Notes under the pieces: generated by a model
The model's database searches: none
Seen by the model: only the letters and a program-made list of their open reading frames with translations
What the model was told of the DNA's origin: nothing
Origin: Rhodospirillales bacterium 47_12_T64
GTDB lineage: Bacteria; Pseudomonadota; Alphaproteobacteria; Kiloniellales; Kiloniellaceae
Direction of reading: 5' to 3'
NCBI GenBank assembly: GCA_002162915.1
Contig: MABB01000047.1
Span: forward strand, 1-6,584
Length of the DNA: 6,584 nt
Shown: piece after piece, positions 1 through 6,127 of the stretch
Numbering within the stretch: position 1 is the stretch's first letter
How the letters are laid out: each line of letters opens with the position of its first letter
Position numbers and translations under genes: made by a program

Positions 1-188
1 TCCGTACAACTGATGTTACCGGTATCGTTACTCTGCCAGAAGGCACAGAAATGGTTATGCCTGGTGATAACATTGCTATGGACGTTGAACTTATCGCGCC
101 AATCGCGATGACGGATGGTCTGCGTTTTGCGATCCGTGAAGGCGGCCGTACCGTTGGTGCTGGTGTCGTTTCAAGTATCTCAAAATAA
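1..188 (+). CDS. tuf: Elongation factor Tu, C-terminal end (partial, 5' end outside window)
   Basis: The reading frame begins with a split codon at bases 1-2 and codes for about 61 residues up to a TAA stop at 186-188. The residues [33 protein letters not shown] and RTVGAGVV are the hallmark end of EF-Tu domain 3. EF-Tu is the cytoplasmic GTPase that delivers aminoacyl-tRNA to the ribosomal A site; domain 3 contacts the tRNA T arm and EF-Ts. The GTPase domain lies upstream of the window. The last residues, SSISK, differ from the more usual AKI(I/T)E-like ending, which is a variable position in the family. A terminator follows 20 bases after the stop, so tuf probably has its own transcript end. 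Because tuf is often duplicated, this may be one of two copies, which the window cannot show. Confidence 0.97.
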   Translation, partial: RTTDVTGIVTLPEGTEMVMPGDNIAMDVELIAPIAMTDGLRFAIREGGRTVGAGVVSSISK

Positions 189-208
189 AAAAAATAAAAT
201 AAAGATTG

Positions 209-255
209 ATAGCGGCGGCGCGTTTTGGTAAAGAACGCACCGTCGCTATTTTTTT
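209..255 (+). terminator. Intrinsic terminator after tuf
   Basis: The arms 209-225 and 233-249 form a 17-position stem with 16 pairs (two of them G-U) and a single C/A mismatch at 219/239. The loop is 7 bases (226-232), and a run of seven T residues (249-255) follows directly. A long GC-rich stem plus a U tract is the standard Rho-independent signal. It sits between tuf and rpsJ, so it should end most tuf transcription or act as a readthrough control point for the S10 operon. The complementary strand has an A-rich tract at 187-208 before the stem, so the element could work in both directions, but no gene converges on it here. Confidence 0.9.
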
Positions 256-345
256 ATGTGACAAATATTTGTATTAACTCTGAAAGGGGTTAACTGCGTT
301 CCTCTATCGATCAGGTATGAACGGGTTAATCAAGGGTGGCTGATA
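256..345 (+). promoter_or_regulatory. Leader region of the S10 operon, likely to contain its promoter
   Basis: These 90 bases lie between the tuf terminator and the rpsJ start, so the S10 operon promoter is expected here unless the operon depends on readthrough from tuf. I do not see a good paired -35/-10 set. GTGACA (258-263) resembles a -35 box but has a poor partner 17 bases on, and TATTAA (272-277) resembles a -10 box with only a T-run upstream. TTAACT occurs twice (274-279 and 290-295), and AGGGG (285-289) can pair weakly with CCTCT (301-305). The rpsJ ribosome binding site AAGGGTGG is at 332-339. There is no long structured leader like the L4-binding leader of the E. coli S10 operon. 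Confidence 0.4.
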
Positions 346-660
346 ATGTCCAGCCAGAATATTAGAATTCGCCTAAAGGCGTACGATCACAGGGTCCTAG
401 ACCAATCGACCTCTGAGATTGTTGGCACGGCAAAGCGCACTGGTGCGCAAGTTCGTGGTCCAATACCGCTTCCGACTCGCATTGAGAAATTTACTGTATT
501 GCGTGGCCCTCACATTGATAAGAAAAGTCGTGAACAGTTCGAGATTCGGACTCACAAACGTCTTATCGATATCGTCGAGCCGACACCGCAAACCGTTGAC
601 GCGCTGATGAAGCTCGATCTGGCGGCTGGCGTTGATGTCGAGATCAAACTGAAAGGCTAA
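346..660 (+). CDS. rpsJ: 30S ribosomal protein S10
   Basis: S10 is a protein of the 30S head and, as NusE, also a partner of NusB and NusG in transcription antitermination and transcription-translation coupling. The 104-residue product is close to the family length of about 103. It shows [10 protein letters not shown] near the N-terminus, the invariant [14 protein letters not shown] at residues 32-45, [15 protein letters not shown] at 66-80 and the C-terminal block [13 protein letters not shown]. The [12 protein letters not shown] segment is typical of Alphaproteobacteria. The ATG at 346 has AAGGGTGG (332-339) at good spacing. It is the first gene of the S10 operon, and rplC starts 3 bases after its TAA stop. 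Confidence 0.98.
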   Translation: MSSQNIRIRLKAYDHRVLDQSTSEIVGTAKRTGAQVRGPIPLPTRIEKFTVLRGPHIDKKSREQFEIRTHKRLIDIVEPTPQTVDALMKLDLAAGVDVEIKLKG

Positions 661-663
661 GCG

Positions 664-1377
664 ATGCGTACGGGTCTTATTGCGCAAAAACTTGGCATGT
701 CTCGTGTCTTCACAGAAGCTGGCAATGATGTGCCGGTAACTGTTCTGAAGCTAGACAGTTGTCAGGTTGTTGCTGTTCGTACACAAGATGCGGATGGTTA
801 CACTGCGATTCAGCTTGGCTCTGGTGTAGCCAAGGTGAAAAATGTGAGTAAAGCTGAGCGTGGCCATTATGCCAAAGCCAAGGTTGCTCCGAAAAAACAC
901 ACTGCAGAATTCCGTGTTTCCGCTGATGCCCTTTTGGACGTTGGTGTTGAGCTCGATGCTGGCCACTTTGTTGCTGGTCAGTATGTGGACGTTACCGGTA
1001 CTTCAATCGGTAAGGGTTTTGCAGGTGCGATGAAGCGTCATAACTTTAGCGGCCTTCGTGCTACTCACGGTGTATCTGTTTCTCACCGTAGTCACGGTTC
1101 TACTGGTAACAGTCAGGATCCTGGCAAGGTGTTTAAAGGTAAGAAAATGGCTGGTCACATGGGTGACCGTCGCGTGACTACCCAAAACTTGGAAATCGTT
1201 GCCACCGATGGTGATAACGGCCTGATCCTTGTTAAAGGTGCTATCCCTGGTTCCAAGGGTGGCTGGGTGTACATTAGCGATGCTGTAAAGCGTGCCCTAC
1301 CTGAAGGTGTTCCGTTCCCAGCTGGACTTAAGTCTGCTGGTACTGAAGCGCCTGCTGCTGAAGAGAAGGATCAATAG
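664..1377 (+). CDS. rplC: 50S ribosomal protein L3
   Basis: L3 binds the 3' region of 23S rRNA early in assembly and extends a loop toward the peptidyl transferase centre. The protein begins with the family pattern [17 protein letters not shown]. It has [21 protein letters not shown] at residues 108-128 and [19 protein letters not shown] at 154-172. Gln151, in GNSQDPGKV, matches the glutamine that PrmB methylates in E. coli (Gln150), so the modification site is kept. At 237 residues it is longer than E. coli L3 (209). The extra length is a C-terminal tail after VPFPAGL that is rich in Ala and Glu (residues 223-237), a common type of addition in Alphaproteobacteria. The start has AAAGG at 652-656, inside the end of rpsJ. 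It ends in TAG, 2 bases before rplD. Confidence 0.98.
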   Translation: MRTGLIAQKLGMSRVFTEAGNDVPVTVLKLDSCQVVAVRTQDADGYTAIQLGSGVAKVKNVSKAERGHYAKAKVAPKKHTAEFRVSADALLDVGVELDAGHFVAGQYVDVTGTSIGKGFAGAMKRHNFSGLRATHGVSVSHRSHGSTGNSQDPGKVFKGKKMAGHMGDRRVTTQNLEIVATDGDNGLILVKGAIPGSKGGWVYISDAVKRALPEGVPFPAGLKSAGTEAPAAEEKDQ

Positions 1378-1379
1378 CC

Positions 1380-1997
1380 ATGAAAATCGCGGTTACATCC
1401 CTCGAGAACAAAAAAGCTGGTGAAGTTGAACTGAACGAAAGTGTGTTCGGTCTTCCAGTTCGTGCCGATCTACTCGCACGTATGGTCAACTATCAGCTTG
1501 CCAAGCGTCGTGCTGGCACACATAAAGTTAAAGAACGCGGCGAAGTTCGCGGTTCAACCCGTAAGATCAAGAATCAGAAAGGTGGCGGCGCTCGTCACGG
1601 TTCTATTCGTGCTAACCTCTTCCGTGGTGGTGGTATTACTCATGGACCTCGCGTTCAGGATCACTCACACGATCTTCCGAAGAAAGTACGTCTTCTTGCT
1701 CTTAAAACTGCTCTTTCTGCAAAGGTTGCAGAAGGTAAGTTGGTTGTTCTGGATAATTCTGAAGTCAAAGAACCAAAGACTTCCATTCTTGTTAAGAAGT
1801 TGGCAGCGTTGGGTTGGACATCAGCCCTCGTTATTGACGGCGCAACAGTGAATGAAGGTTTTGCTCGTGCTTCACGCAATATCCCTTGCATTGACATTCT
1901 GCCTCAGCAGGGTGCTAACGTATTTGATATTTTGCGTCGCGACACTCTGGTTCTGACCAAAGATGCTGTTGAAGCGCTGGAGGCGCGTCTAAAATGA
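1380..1997 (+). CDS. rplD: 50S ribosomal protein L4
   Basis: L4 has a globular domain on the 50S surface and a long loop that lines the narrow part of the peptide exit tunnel next to L22. The 205-residue length is normal. The tunnel loop is roughly residues 45-95, basic and Gly-rich, with [11 protein letters not shown] at 81-91 and HDLPKKVR at 97-104. The C-terminal block [23 protein letters not shown] at 179-201 is typical of Alphaproteobacteria. The tip motif, usually QKGTG(R/G)AR, reads QKGGGAR here (66-72), apparently one residue short at a site where macrolide-resistance changes are known in other species. The ribosome binding site AAGGA (1366-1370) lies within the end of rplC. In E. coli, L4 is the feedback repressor of this operon; no such site is evident here. 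Confidence 0.98.
   Translation: MKIAVTSLENKKAGEVELNESVFGLPVRADLLARMVNYQLAKRRAGTHKVKERGEVRGSTRKIKNQKGGGARHGSIRANLFRGGGITHGPRVQDHSHDLPKKVRLLALKTALSAKVAEGKLVVLDNSEVKEPKTSILVKKLAALGWTSALVIDGATVNEGFARASRNIPCIDILPQQGANVFDILRRDTLVLTKDAVEALEARLK
1979..1983 (+). promoter_or_regulatory. Ribosome binding site that decides the rplW start
   Basis: GGAGG lies 10 bases before the ATG at 1994, inside the last codons of rplD. The next in-frame ATG of rplW, at 2048 (residue 19), has only weak purine-rich sequence before it. This favours the upstream start and therefore the extended N-terminus of L23. Confidence 0.7.
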
Positions 1998-2326
1998 GCA
2001 GAGCACGCGCACGTAATACAAAGCCGGTGACCGTTTCTAAAGAACGGATGTATGAAATCATCCGTCGTCCGGTCATCACCGAGAAGGCTACCCTGGGTTC
2101 AGAAAACAACCAGGTTTCCTTCCAAGTTCCGCTTGATGCAACAAAGCCTGAAATCAGTTTGGCAATTGAAGGTCTGTTTGGTGTTAAGGTTGAAGCGATT
2201 AATACGCTTCGCGTTAAAGGTAAAACCAAACGCTTTAAGGGTCGCCCTGGTCGTCGTTCCGACGTCAAAAAGGCAATTGTTTCCCTGTCCGACGGGGACA
2301 GCATCGACGTGACGACGGGAATTTAA
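1994..2326 (+). CDS. rplW: 50S ribosomal protein L23
   Basis: L23 sits at the exit of the peptide tunnel and is the docking point for trigger factor and the signal recognition particle. The core runs from [15 protein letters not shown] (residues 19-33) through [21 protein letters not shown] to [19 protein letters not shown]. Glu30 in VITEKA matches the E. coli Glu18 used for chaperone docking. The protein is 110 residues against about 100 in E. coli; the difference is a basic N-terminal extension (residues 1-18, rich in Arg and Lys), as in other Alphaproteobacteria. The ATG overlaps the rplD stop as ATGA (1994-1997) and is preceded by GGAGG, so translation is probably coupled to L4. A short start at 2048 cannot be wholly excluded. 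Confidence 0.96.
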   Translation: MSRARARNTKPVTVSKERMYEIIRRPVITEKATLGSENNQVSFQVPLDATKPEISLAIEGLFGVKVEAINTLRVKGKTKRFKGRPGRRSDVKKAIVSLSDGDSIDVTTGI

Positions 2327-2330
2327 TCCG

Positions 2331-3161
2331 ATGGCGTTGAAAACTTTTAATCCAGTCACACCAAGTCAAAGAAACCTGGTGCTGATCGATCGCTCTGATT
2401 TGTACAAAGGCAAGCCAGTCAAGAAATTGACCGAAGGTCTTAACAAGTCAGGTGGACGTAATAATAATGGTCGGATCACCATGCGCCGTCGTGGCGGTGG
2501 TCATAAACGTTCGTACCGTATCATCGATTTCAAACGTACTAAGTTTGATGTTGCTGCTACTGTTCTGCGTATTGAATATGATCCGAACCGTACGGCGTTT
2601 ATCGCCTTAATCGAATATGCAGATGGTGAGCAAGCCTATATCTTGGCTCCTCAGCGCCTGCAGGTCGGTGATAGTGTCATTTCTGGTGCTAAAACCGATA
2701 TTAAGCCTGGTAATGCTATGCCACTTAGCGCGATTCCTGTGGGAACTATCGTCCACAATGTCGAGCTAAAGGCTGGTAAGGGTGGGCAGATTGCTCGTTC
2801 AGCCGGTACTTATGTACAATTGGTTGGTCGCGATGCAGGATATGCCCAAATTCGCTTGAACTCTGGCGAGTTACGTATGGTACGCGCCGAATGCATGGCT
2901 ACGGTTGGATCCGTGTCTAACCCGGACAATTCGAATCAGAAACTTGGTAAAGCTGGGCGTAATCGCTGGCTTGGCAAGCGTCCTTCGGTCCGTGGTGTAG
3001 CTATGAACCCGGTGGACCACCCGCACGGTGGTGGTGAAGGTCGTACTTCGGGTGGTCGTCACCCGGTCACTCCTTGGGGGAAACCTACCAAGGGTGCTCG
3101 TACTCGCTCTAACAAGAAGACCGATGGACTAATTATCCGTCGCCGTCATCAAAAACGCTAA
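2331..3161 (+). CDS. rplB: 50S ribosomal protein L2
   Basis: L2 is one of the most conserved ribosomal proteins. It helps join the subunits and is needed for tRNA binding and peptidyl transferase assembly. The 276-residue length fits the family (273 in E. coli). Visible marks are [19 protein letters not shown] (42-60), an OB-fold and SH3-like core through residue ~200, [33 protein letters not shown] across 206-238, and a basic tail ending RRRHQKR. His230 matches the E. coli His229 implicated in peptidyl transfer activity. It starts 4 bases after rplW; the Shine-Dalgarno is weak (CGGGA, 2316-2320), so translation may depend partly on ribosomes arriving from rplW. Confidence 0.98.
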   Translation: MALKTFNPVTPSQRNLVLIDRSDLYKGKPVKKLTEGLNKSGGRNNNGRITMRRRGGGHKRSYRIIDFKRTKFDVAATVLRIEYDPNRTAFIALIEYADGEQAYILAPQRLQVGDSVISGAKTDIKPGNAMPLSAIPVGTIVHNVELKAGKGGQIARSAGTYVQLVGRDAGYAQIRLNSGELRMVRAECMATVGSVSNPDNSNQKLGKAGRNRWLGKRPSVRGVAMNPVDHPHGGGEGRTSGGRHPVTPWGKPTKGARTRSNKKTDGLIIRRRHQKR

Positions 3162-3177
3162 GTGAGGGGATGGCCAT

Positions 3178-3459
3178 ATGGCTCGTTCCGTTTGGAAAGG
3201 CCCGTTTGTTGACGCCTATCTTTTAAAGAAGGCTGAAACCGTGCGTAGCGCGGGTCGAAACGAAATTATTAAGACATGGTCCCGTCGTTCCACCATCATG
3301 CCACAGTTTGTTGGTTTGACTTTTGGTGTGTACAACGGCCGTAAGCACATCCCAGTTCTAGTAACTGAGAATATGGTTGGCCATAAATTCGGTGAATTCG
3401 CACCTACACGTACCTATTGGGGTCACGCTGTAGATAAAAAGGCGAAGAGGGGCAGATAA
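3178..3459 (+). CDS. rpsS: 30S ribosomal protein S19
   Basis: S19 forms a complex with S13 in the head of the 30S subunit and contacts the A-site tRNA region and intersubunit bridge B1a. The 93-residue product has the normal length. It starts with [11 protein letters not shown] and contains [14 protein letters not shown] (33-46), YNGRKHIPV (52-60) and [13 protein letters not shown] (66-78), which together form the family signature, with a basic C-terminus KKAKRGR. A clear GAGGGG ribosome binding site at 3164-3169 lies in the 16-base gap after rplB. The TAA stop shares its last A with the ATG of rplV (TAATG at 3457-3461), suggesting reinitiation. Confidence 0.98.
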   Translation: MARSVWKGPFVDAYLLKKAETVRSAGRNEIIKTWSRRSTIMPQFVGLTFGVYNGRKHIPVLVTENMVGHKFGEFAPTRTYWGHAVDKKAKRGR

Positions 3460-3839
3460 TGAGTAAGTCAAAACGTGAGAGTACGTTAGCTGACAATGAA
3501 GCTCGTGCTATTGCTGTCAACCTTCGCACTTCACCGCGTAAGTTAAACTTGGTTGCGGCTAGCATTCGTGGGAAATCTGCAGAATCTGCTTTGGCAGAAC
3601 TGACTTTCTCCAAGCGTCGTATTGCTATTGAAGTGAAAAAAGCGCTTCAGTCTGCAATTGCTAATGCTGAAAACAATCATCAGCTTGACGTCGATCGTCT
3701 CTTTGTATCTGAGGCTTTCGTTGGTAAAAGCTTTGTCATGAAGCGCTTTCGTGCTCGTGCTCGCGGCCGTGTTGGTCGTTTGCTCAAGCCTTGGAGCCAA
3801 TTGACAGTGGTTGTTCGTGAACGCGAGGAGACAGCGTAA
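3459..3839 (+). CDS. rplV: 50S ribosomal protein L22
   Basis: L22 contacts all domains of 23S rRNA. Its long beta hairpin lines the exit tunnel opposite L4, where it affects stalling peptides and macrolide binding. The 126-residue protein has the SPRK motif (25-28), the helical core with [13 protein letters not shown], and the tunnel hairpin around residues 84-115 containing [20 protein letters not shown] (94-113). It is about 16 residues longer than E. coli L22, with a polar N-terminal addition of roughly ten residues and a short acidic end (EREETA). GAGGGG (3447-3452) precedes the ATG, which overlaps the rpsS stop by one base. Its own stop overlaps the rpsC start in the same way. Confidence 0.97.
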   Translation: MSKSKRESTLADNEARAIAVNLRTSPRKLNLVAASIRGKSAESALAELTFSKRRIAIEVKKALQSAIANAENNHQLDVDRLFVSEAFVGKSFVMKRFRARARGRVGRLLKPWSQLTVVVREREETA

Positions 3840-4519
3840 TGGGTCAAAAGATTAATCCTATCGGCCTTCGTGTCGGTATCATCCGGACCTGGGATTCTCG
3901 CTGGTTTGCTGATAAAGACTATGCTGAATTGCTTCATGAAGATCTGGCCATCCGTAATTTCTTGCGTAAGCGCTTGAAACAAGCTGGTGTTTCCCGGATT
4001 ATTATTGAGCGTCCAGCTAAAAAAGCCCGTGTTACTATTTACACTGCCCGTCCGGGTGTTGTGATTGGTAAGAAGGGCTCGGATATCGAAAAACTGCGTC
4101 GTGAGCTTCAGAAACTGACTTCTAGCGAAGTGCATCTGAACATCGTGGAAATTCGGAAACCGGAAATTGATGCGAAATTGGTTGCAGACAACATCTGTAG
4201 TCAGTTAGAACGTCGTGTGGCTTTTCGTCGTGCTATGAAACGTTCTGTTCAATCCGCTATGCGTCTCGGCGCACAGGGCATTCGTATTAACTGTGCTGGC
4301 CGTCTTGGTGGTGCAGAGATTGCTCGGACTGAATGGTATCGTGAAGGCCGTGTGCCGCTTCACACTCTGCGTGCTGAAGTCGATTACGCTGAATCCCGTG
4401 CATCCACCACATACGGTATTTGTGGTGTGAAGGTATGGATCTTCAAAGGCGAAATCATGGAACATGACCCTATGGCCATGGATAAACGAGCTCAGGATTC
4501 ACAGGCAGCTCGTTCTTAA
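3839..4519 (+). CDS. rpsC: 30S ribosomal protein S3
   Basis: S3 sits at the mRNA entry channel of the 30S subunit and, with S4 and S5, helps unwind structured mRNA. The 226-residue length is within the family range (233 in E. coli). It begins [13 protein letters not shown], has a type II KH domain with the GKKG loop at 77-80, the basic RRAMKR segment at 130-135 that matches the helicase residues of E. coli S3, and the C-terminal domain with [11 protein letters not shown] (154-164) and [14 protein letters not shown] (192-205). The end [12 protein letters not shown] is typical of Alphaproteobacteria. GAGGAG (3825-3830) lies in the end of rplV and the ATG overlaps that gene's stop by one base. 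Alternative hairpins surround its stop codon. Confidence 0.98.
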   Translation: MGQKINPIGLRVGIIRTWDSRWFADKDYAELLHEDLAIRNFLRKRLKQAGVSRIIIERPAKKARVTIYTARPGVVIGKKGSDIEKLRRELQKLTSSEVHLNIVEIRKPEIDAKLVADNICSQLERRVAFRRAMKRSVQSAMRLGAQGIRINCAGRLGGAEIARTEWYREGRVPLHTLRAEVDYAESRASTTYGICGVKVWIFKGEIMEHDPMAMDKRAQDSQAARS

Positions 4520-4526
4520 ACGAGCT
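4485..4526 (+). promoter_or_regulatory. Mutually exclusive hairpins around the rpsC stop codon
   Basis: The segment AGCTCGTT (4507-4514) is perfectly complementary to two copies of AACGAGCT: one upstream at 4485-4492 (14-base loop) and one downstream at 4519-4526 (4-base loop CTTA). Only one 8-bp stem can form at a time. The downstream stem encloses the rpsC TAA stop (4517-4519) and ends 6 bases before the rplP ribosome binding site at 4533. There is no T-run, so this is not a terminator. Possible roles are mRNA stability, processing or control of L16 translation; these are inference. Part of the complementarity follows from neighbouring Arg-Ala and Ala-Arg codons, so chance is possible. Confidence 0.35.
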
Positions 4527-4547
4527 TAGCTTGAGGAAGTAGAAACT

Positions 4548-4970
4548 ATGCTACAGCCTAAGCGGACTAAGTTCCGCAAAGCATTTAAAGGCCGGATACA
4601 CGGTAATGCTAAGGGGGGCACCCAATTAAATTTTGGTGCCTATGGTCTCAAAGCCATGGCCCCTGGTCGTGTTTCATCCCGCCAAATCGAAGCGGCCCGT
4701 CGTGCTGTTACGCGTCATATGAAGCGTGTCGGTAAGTTGTGGATCCGTATTTTCCCAGATGTTCCTGTAACAGCAAAACCTGCTGAGGTTCGTCAGGGTA
4801 AAGGTAAAGGTAGCATCGAGTGGTGGGCAGCTAGGGTTAAACCTGGTCGTGTCATCTTTGAACTCGATGGTGTTCCTTTAGACGTTGCTCGTGAGGCGTT
4901 CTCACTGGCATCTGCTAAGTTACCAATTCCGACGAAATTTATTGTTCGTCCGGGTGAGGGAGTGAACTAA
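4548..4970 (+). CDS. rplP: 50S ribosomal protein L16
   Basis: L16 organises the A site and the stalk base of the 50S subunit and is added late in assembly. The 140-residue product fits the family (136 in E. coli). It starts [16 protein letters not shown] and shows FGLK-like GAYGLKAM (30-37), [16 protein letters not shown] (45-60), WIRIFPD (65-71) and the signature [13 protein letters not shown] (81-93). Arg82 aligns with the arginine hydroxylated by YcfD in E. coli (Arg81), though whether this organism modifies it is unknown. GAGGAA (4533-4538) gives a good ribosome binding site. The 28-base gap before it is the largest inside the operon. The stop overlaps the rpmC start by one base. Confidence 0.98.
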   Translation: MLQPKRTKFRKAFKGRIHGNAKGGTQLNFGAYGLKAMAPGRVSSRQIEAARRAVTRHMKRVGKLWIRIFPDVPVTAKPAEVRQGKGKGSIEWWAARVKPGRVIFELDGVPLDVAREAFSLASAKLPIPTKFIVRPGEGVN

Positions 4971-5164
4971 TGAAATCAAGTGATCTCCGTACTAAAACGG
5001 CTGATGAGCTTAAAGAAGAGATGGTGAACCTGCGCAAAGAGCAGTTTAACCTCCGCTTCCAACAAGCCAGCGGTCAACTTGAAAACACGGCTCGGTGCCG
5101 TCAGGTTCGCCGTGACATCGCCCGAGTCAAAACTGTCCTGCAGTCTCTGCAGGCAGCTTCTTAA
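4970..5164 (+). CDS. rpmC: 50S ribosomal protein L29
   Basis: L29 is a small protein next to L23 at the tunnel exit, made of two antiparallel helices. The 64-residue length is normal. Residues [26 protein letters not shown] form the first helix region, and the signature [20 protein letters not shown] (36-55) the second. GAGGGAG (4956-4962) lies within the end of rplP and the ATG shares a base with that gene's TAA. Near the 3' end a 7-bp perfect inverted repeat (5137-5143 with 5147-5153, loop TCT) includes two PstI-like CTGCAG palindromes coding LQSLQ; it lies 9 bases before the rpsQ ribosome binding site. Confidence 0.97.
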   Translation: MKSSDLRTKTADELKEEMVNLRKEQFNLRFQQASGQLENTARCRQVRRDIARVKTVLQSLQAAS

Positions 5165-5176
5165 GGAGTTTACACA

Positions 5177-5422
5177 ATGCCACGGCGTGTGTTGCAGGGT
5201 GTCGTAGTTAGCGATAAGACCGACAAGACCATTACTGTTCTTGTAGAACGTCGCGTTATGCACCCGATCTACAAGAAGTTCATTAAGCGTTCGAAGAAGT
5301 ATCACGCTCATGACGAAACCAACGCGGTAAAAGCGGGAGATGTCGTCAAGATTCGTGAATGTGGTCCTATTTCCAAGACTAAGTCTTGGGAGTTGGTCCG
5401 CGACGCTTCTTCTGAAGCATAG
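5177..5422 (+). CDS. rpsQ: 30S ribosomal protein S17
   Basis: S17 is a primary 16S rRNA-binding protein of the 30S body with an OB fold, acting early in assembly. The 81-residue length matches the family. It shows [29 protein letters not shown] (6-34) and the signature [18 protein letters not shown] (54-71). A canonical AAGGAG ribosome binding site (5163-5168) starts within the rpmC stop codon and is 8 bases before the ATG. In E. coli this is the last gene of the S10 operon. Here only 16 bases, with no terminator, separate it from rplN, so the S10 and spc groups are probably cotranscribed. Confidence 0.98.
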   Translation: MPRRVLQGVVVSDKTDKTITVLVERRVMHPIYKKFIKRSKKYHAHDETNAVKAGDVVKIRECGPISKTKSWELVRDASSEA

Positions 5423-5438
5423 TATTTAGGATATAGCC

Positions 5439-5807
5439 ATGATCCAGATGCAGTCTCAGCTTGAAGTAGCTGACAATTCCGGTGCTCGAAGAGTACAGTG
5501 CATCAAGGTGCTTGGTGGTTCCAAACGTAAAACCGCCAGTATCGGTGATGTTATCAAAGTCTCTGTCAAGGAAGCAATTCCACGTGGCAAAGTCAAAAAA
5601 GGTGACGTTCATCGTGCCGTGATTGTACGCACGGCAAAAGAAATCCGTCGTCAAGACGGCACCTCGATCCGCTTCGATACTAATGCGGCTGTTTTGATTA
5701 ACAAATCAAATGAGCCTATTGGTACCCGTATTTTCGGCCCGGTTACTCGTGAGTTGCGTGCGCGCAGCTTCATGAAAATCGTGTCATTGGCGCCTGAGGT
5801 GCTGTAA
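5439..5807 (+). CDS. rplN: 50S ribosomal protein L14
   Basis: L14 lies at the subunit interface next to L19, contributes to bridge B8 and is the docking site of the silencing factor RsfS. The 122-residue length is exactly that of most bacteria. Visible family blocks are [17 protein letters not shown] (1-17), CIKVLGG (21-27), [22 protein letters not shown] (36-57), the signature around [14 protein letters not shown] (61-74), and [13 protein letters not shown] (95-107). The ribosome binding site AGGA (5428-5431) is moderate. In E. coli this gene opens the spc operon. I see no convincing promoter in the 16 bases before it. Its TAA stop shares one base with the rplX start. Confidence 0.98.
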   Translation: MIQMQSQLEVADNSGARRVQCIKVLGGSKRKTASIGDVIKVSVKEAIPRGKVKKGDVHRAVIVRTAKEIRRQDGTSIRFDTNAAVLINKSNEPIGTRIFGPVTRELRARSFMKIVSLAPEVL

Positions 5808-6127
5808 TGAACAAAAAGTTAAAGATCAAAAAAGGTGACCAGGTCATTTTGACTACTGGTCGCGACAAGGGTAAAAAAGGCGAAGTGCTTAAAGTACTTC
5901 GCGACGAGGACCGCGTTGTTGTACAAGGCGTAAACGTCGTGAAAAAGCATCAGTCTGCTTCCCAGACATCACCGGGCGGAATCATCGAGCAAGAAGCTTC
6001 CGTTCATATTTCTAATATTGCACTTATCGATCCAAAATCTGGAGATGCCACACGTGTTGGTTATCGTACAGTAGATGATCGCAAAGTGCGCTTCGCCAGA
6101 AAGTCTGGCGAAGTAATTGATGTATAG
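5807..6127 (+). CDS. rplX: 50S ribosomal protein L24
   Basis: L24 is one of the two assembly initiator proteins of the 50S subunit and sits near the tunnel exit. The 106-residue protein has the KOW motif at about 10-30 ([21 protein letters not shown]), then GVNVVKKH (41-48) and [17 protein letters not shown] (57-73), all typical of bacterial L24. GAGGT (5796-5800), inside the end of rplN, serves as ribosome binding site, and the ATG overlaps the rplN stop by one base. The coding sequence contains two strong inverted repeats (5880-5902 and 6091-6113) that share the sequence GGCGAAGT. It ends in TAG, 12 bases before rplE. Confidence 0.98.
   Translation: MNKKLKIKKGDQVILTTGRDKGKKGEVLKVLRDEDRVVVQGVNVVKKHQSASQTSPGGIIEQEASVHISNIALIDPKSGDATRVGYRTVDDRKVRFARKSGEVIDV
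5880..5902 (+). repeat. Inverted repeat within rplX
   Basis: GCGAAGTGC (5880-5888) pairs with GTACTTCGC (5894-5902) as a 9-bp stem with one G-U pair and a 5-base loop TTAAA. It lies in the KOW coding region (GEVLKVLR). No T-run follows. It may be a chance result of codon choice or a local mRNA structure; I assign no function. Confidence 0.5.
6091..6113 (+). promoter_or_regulatory. Perfect 10-bp hairpin near the 3' end of rplX
   Basis: CTTCGCCAGA (6091-6100) and TCTGGCGAAG (6104-6113) are exact reverse complements separated by the 3-base loop AAG; a flanking G-U pair (6090/6114) may extend the stem. It lies in the codons for RFARKSGEV of L24, 26 bases before the rplE start. No T-run follows, so a terminator is unlikely. 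Its place just before rplE suggests a role in mRNA stability or in control of spc operon translation, but that is inference. Confidence 0.45.

Noticed and set aside
317..343. Possible eight-codon leader peptide (MNGLIKGG, stop TGA) just before rpsJ
   Set aside because: No usable ribosome binding site at proper spacing, no run of regulatory codons, and the ORF is short enough to be chance.
1441..1851. Plus-strand, other-frame open frame of 136 codons inside rplD
   Set aside because: Out of frame within a well-supported L4 gene; the hydrophobic-looking product reflects frame-shifted codons, not a membrane protein.
2285..2301. 6-bp hairpin CTGTCC/GGACAG near the end of rplW
   Set aside because: Short stem in coding sequence with no T-run and no special position; likely chance.
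1915..2304. Minus-strand open frame of 129 codons opposite rplD and rplW
   Set aside because: Shadow of the true genes; its composition follows from the coding strand and no ribosome binding site or domain is seen.
3173..3182. Palindrome GCCATATGGC over the rpsS start codon
   Set aside because: It has no loop and cannot form an RNA hairpin; a 10-base palindrome is expected by chance in a window of this size.
3680..4135. Minus-strand open frame of 151 codons opposite rplV and rpsC
   Set aside because: It lies entirely opposite two strongly conserved ribosomal genes, has no recognisable family, and such antisense frames are common opposite Arg/Ala/Leu-rich genes.
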